DNA of 64,000 nucleotides from a bacterium HR19 (lineage in GTDB: Bacteria > Calescibacteriota > Calescibacteriia > Calescibacteriales > Calescibacteriaceae): assembly GCA_002898315.1 (NCBI GenBank), contig BEHV01000008.1:56297-120296 (forward strand), written 5' to 3'. Within the stretch, counting starts at the first letter, position 1. Every line of letters starts with the position of its first letter. Below are positions 62,336 through 64,000 of this stretch, in pieces. The position numbers were made by a program, and so were the translations under genes. The notes beneath the pieces are model-generated. The model worked only from the letters and a program-made list of their open reading frames with translations, had not been told where the DNA came from and made no database searches.

Positions 62336-63127
62336 TTATCCTCCCGATTGGAGTTCTTGGTCTATCACCTGCTTGAAAACATCAAACGGGAGAGCTCCTC
62401 TTATAACTTTGCCGTTTATAAAGAATGTAGGAGTACCTCTCACCCCAAGTCGTTGAGATTCAGAAAGGTCTTGTGCGATTATGTTAGCCGTTTCACCGCC
62501 ATCAAGGCATTGAGAAAAGCGTTTTTCATCTAATCCTATTTCTTTTGCGAACTGCTTCAAAGAAGCAACATCAAGCCGACCCTGAATTTGTCCCTCAAAA
62601 AACATCTTATCATGCATAGCCCAGAAAGCTTTGGGACCTCCTATTTTACCAGCGCACTCAGCAGCTTCGGCTGCCTTCTGAGCATAATTGTGAAATGGTA
62701 AAGGCAGATGCTTGAAAACAACCTTAACCTTATCTCCATACTGCTGAATTATCTGAGGTAGCGTGTCTCTGGTAAATCTTCCACAGAATGGACACTGAAA
62801 ATCTGAATACTCAACTATGAAAACCTTTGCGTTTTTCCCTCCCTTGACTCTATACGGAGGAGGTTCGCTGATCTGGCTCATATCTATTTTATCTGCTTCT
62901 GGCGGAAGCTGTGGTTGCTGAGCGGTTGGTTGAGGTTGAGGTTGTTGTCCCGGAGGTGTCCCCGGAGCTCTTCCGAAAACATTTCTTGCTATGTTGCTCC
63001 CAAGATTATCAAAATAATTCTGAATGCTCCTTGTAGCCCATATAATAGAACCCGCAACTACAAAAGATGAAACAAGTATTGCCAGTCCTAAAAACTTTGA
63101 TTCTAACTGCCCTGATTTCATACTCAT
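62336..63127 (-). CDS. DsbA-like thioredoxin-fold protein, membrane-anchored
   Basis: IVEYSDFQCPFCGRFTRDTLPQIIQQYGDKVKVVFKHLPLPFHNYAQKAAEAAECAG; TM anchor + Pro/Gln-rich linker; start moved to ATG 63127 preceded by GGAGGTAAAAAA. Confidence 0.9.
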   Translation of the reverse strand: MSMKSGQLESKFLGLAILVSSFVVAGSIIWATRSIQNYFDNLGSNIARNVFGRAPGTPPGQQPQPQPTAQQPQLPPEADKIDMSQISEPPPYRVKGGKNAKVFIVEYSDFQCPFCGRFTRDTLPQIIQQYGDKVKVVFKHLPLPFHNYAQKAAEAAECAGKIGGPKAFWAMHDKMFFEGQIQGRLDVASLKQFAKEIGLDEKRFSQCLDGGETANIIAQDLSESQRLGVRGTPTFFINGKVIRGALPFDVFKQVIDQELQSGG

Positions 63128-63244
63128 TTTTTTTACCTCCCTATAATCATACATTTTCATTATTTTAATTCTGAAATTGCATTTTGTCAAGAAAAGTTGA
63201 AATATTTTTTATCTCTTCTGGAAATGAAAATTATGTAATTTTGA

Positions 63245-63745
63245 ATGGGAACCGATGAAAAAGTTAAGATAAGAAAATTCGGGATACTTCCCGCAATTGC
63301 ATTTGCTATATCGCTATTTTTACCATTTATGAGTTTTCAGTGTGGCAACTTTGAAATAAAAGTGTATCCATATAAACTCATAACAGAACCCAAAAGATAT
63401 TTACCGAAAAACTTTGACGAGATAAAAAAGAACAGATTTACCCTGATGTATATTCCTGTAATCTCATCTGCTTTTGGAACAATTTCGCTCTTTTCCGGCA
63501 AACTATGGCAAGCCGGATTTCTAATAAGCGGAATAATAAGCTCTGTTTCTTTACTTTCAATGAAGATAGCCCTGAAAAACAGCATAGATTTGAAAAAAGA
63601 AGAAAATATCAGAATCTTGAAAAGTAAAATAAGCACAAAAATAACATACGATACAGGATACTATCTTATGCTGGTCTCATCTTTCGGCTTCCTTATAGTT
63701 GGTTCTCTCCCTACTCTATTGAAAATATCAAAAAGAAAGAAGTGA
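63245..63745 (+). CDS. Hypothetical membrane protein
   Basis: ATG start; several hydrophobic helices. Confidence 0.5.
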   Translation: MGTDEKVKIRKFGILPAIAFAISLFLPFMSFQCGNFEIKVYPYKLITEPKRYLPKNFDEIKKNRFTLMYIPVISSAFGTISLFSGKLWQAGFLISGIISSVSLLSMKIALKNSIDLKKEENIRILKSKISTKITYDTGYYLMLVSSFGFLIVGSLPTLLKISKRKK

Positions 63746-63815
63746 AAAAAGTCAAGAATTTAGAATTTAAATTGCTAATTGAAGGATTTCAAAAAAACAA
63801 AAGTTCAACAAAAAC

Positions 63816-63844
63816 TTGACTTCTGAAAAATAAGTGATTAATAT
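63816..63844 (+). promoter_or_regulatory. Sigma70-like promoter (TTGACT - 17 bp - TAATAT)
   Basis: TTGACT at 63816-63821 and TAATAT at 63839-63844 with exactly 17 bp between; expected TSS about 63851. Confidence 0.75.
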
Positions 63845-63852
63845 ATTTCTAT

Positions 63853-63874
63853 CCCAAGGTGAGGAAACCTTGGG
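63853..63874 (+). promoter_or_regulatory. 5'-leader hairpin 1: CCCAAGGT-(GAGGAA)-ACCTTGGG
   Basis: 8-bp perfect inverted repeat, 6-nt loop containing GGA, beginning about 2 nt after the predicted TSS. Confidence 0.75.
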
Positions 63875-63880
63875 AAATTT

Positions 63881-63902
63881 TCAGCAAGGAGGTGGCTGCT
63901 GA
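63881..63902 (+). promoter_or_regulatory. 5'-leader hairpin 2 with the Shine-Dalgarno in the loop
   Basis: TCAGC(63881-63885)...GCTGA(63898-63902), or CAGC/GCTG (63882-63885/63895-63898), enclosing AAGGAGGTG. Confidence 0.5.
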
Positions 63903-64000
63903 TGGCAACACCAGTCAGAACAAACCCAGCAGGTATTGTAGCAGCAGAAGACCTAAGGCGTATCACCATTGAACTTGGAGGCACTATGAAACGCCTCCAA
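63902..64000 (+). CDS. Probable flagellin N-terminus (truncated by window end)
   Basis: MATPVRTNPAGIVAAEDLRRITIELGGTMKRLQ: TN at 7-8, A10, L18, L25, M29, R31-L32 coincide position by position with flagellin N-termini of the form MALTVNTNVASLNTQRNLGASSNDLNTSLQRL. Perfect SD AAGGAGGTG 7 nt upstream. Confidence 0.55.
   Translation, partial: MATPVRTNPAGIVAAEDLRRITIELGGTMKRLQ

Overview
The window is about 64 kb of densely coding, AT-rich bacterial chromosome. It is a mosaic of mostly housekeeping genes in short, frequently strand-switching transcription units. I see no CRISPR array, prophage, IS element or rRNA. The cell looks Gram-negative (LptD-like protein next to fabZ, outer-membrane barrels, predicted lipoproteins). 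It may be thermophilic: Ile-ATA and Arg-AGA dominate the codons, and a fructose-1,6-bisphosphate aldolase/phosphatase is present. Recognisable genes include uvrA (5'-truncated), FBPA/ase, icd, purA, tRNA-Ala(CGC), lptD-like, fabZ, ALDH, a mltD/LysM transglycosylase, two large TPR proteins, folP, bcp, ACT-malic enzyme, dnaB, dapB, a HAD-TrmI fusion, riboflavin synthase, dnaE, two degenerate MCP-like proteins, glycosyltransferases, an OppF-like ATPase, a Xer recombinase, an orphan DctP, pyrE, a GH15-like protein, enoyl-CoA hydratase, rimO, Fe-ADH, an isolated rpsS-rplV-rpsC trio, an S66 peptidase, aroA, guaA and a DsbA-like protein. The most interesting locus is the last ~190 bp. There a consensus-like promoter drives a leader with two hairpins, each showing GGA in its loop (the second holds the Shine-Dalgarno). 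The leader precedes a truncated ORF whose first 32 residues fit the flagellin N-terminal pattern, which suggests a CsrA-type dual-site flagellin leader. Other notable items are the HAD-TrmI fusion, a 5-bp tandem duplication that frameshifts a cytochrome c/FN3/PQQ lipoprotein gene, the broken S10 cluster, a tRNA 6 nt upstream of a DsrE-like ORF, and a MYXO-CTERM-like tail on a GH15-like protein. All assignments are by reading motifs; no searches were run.
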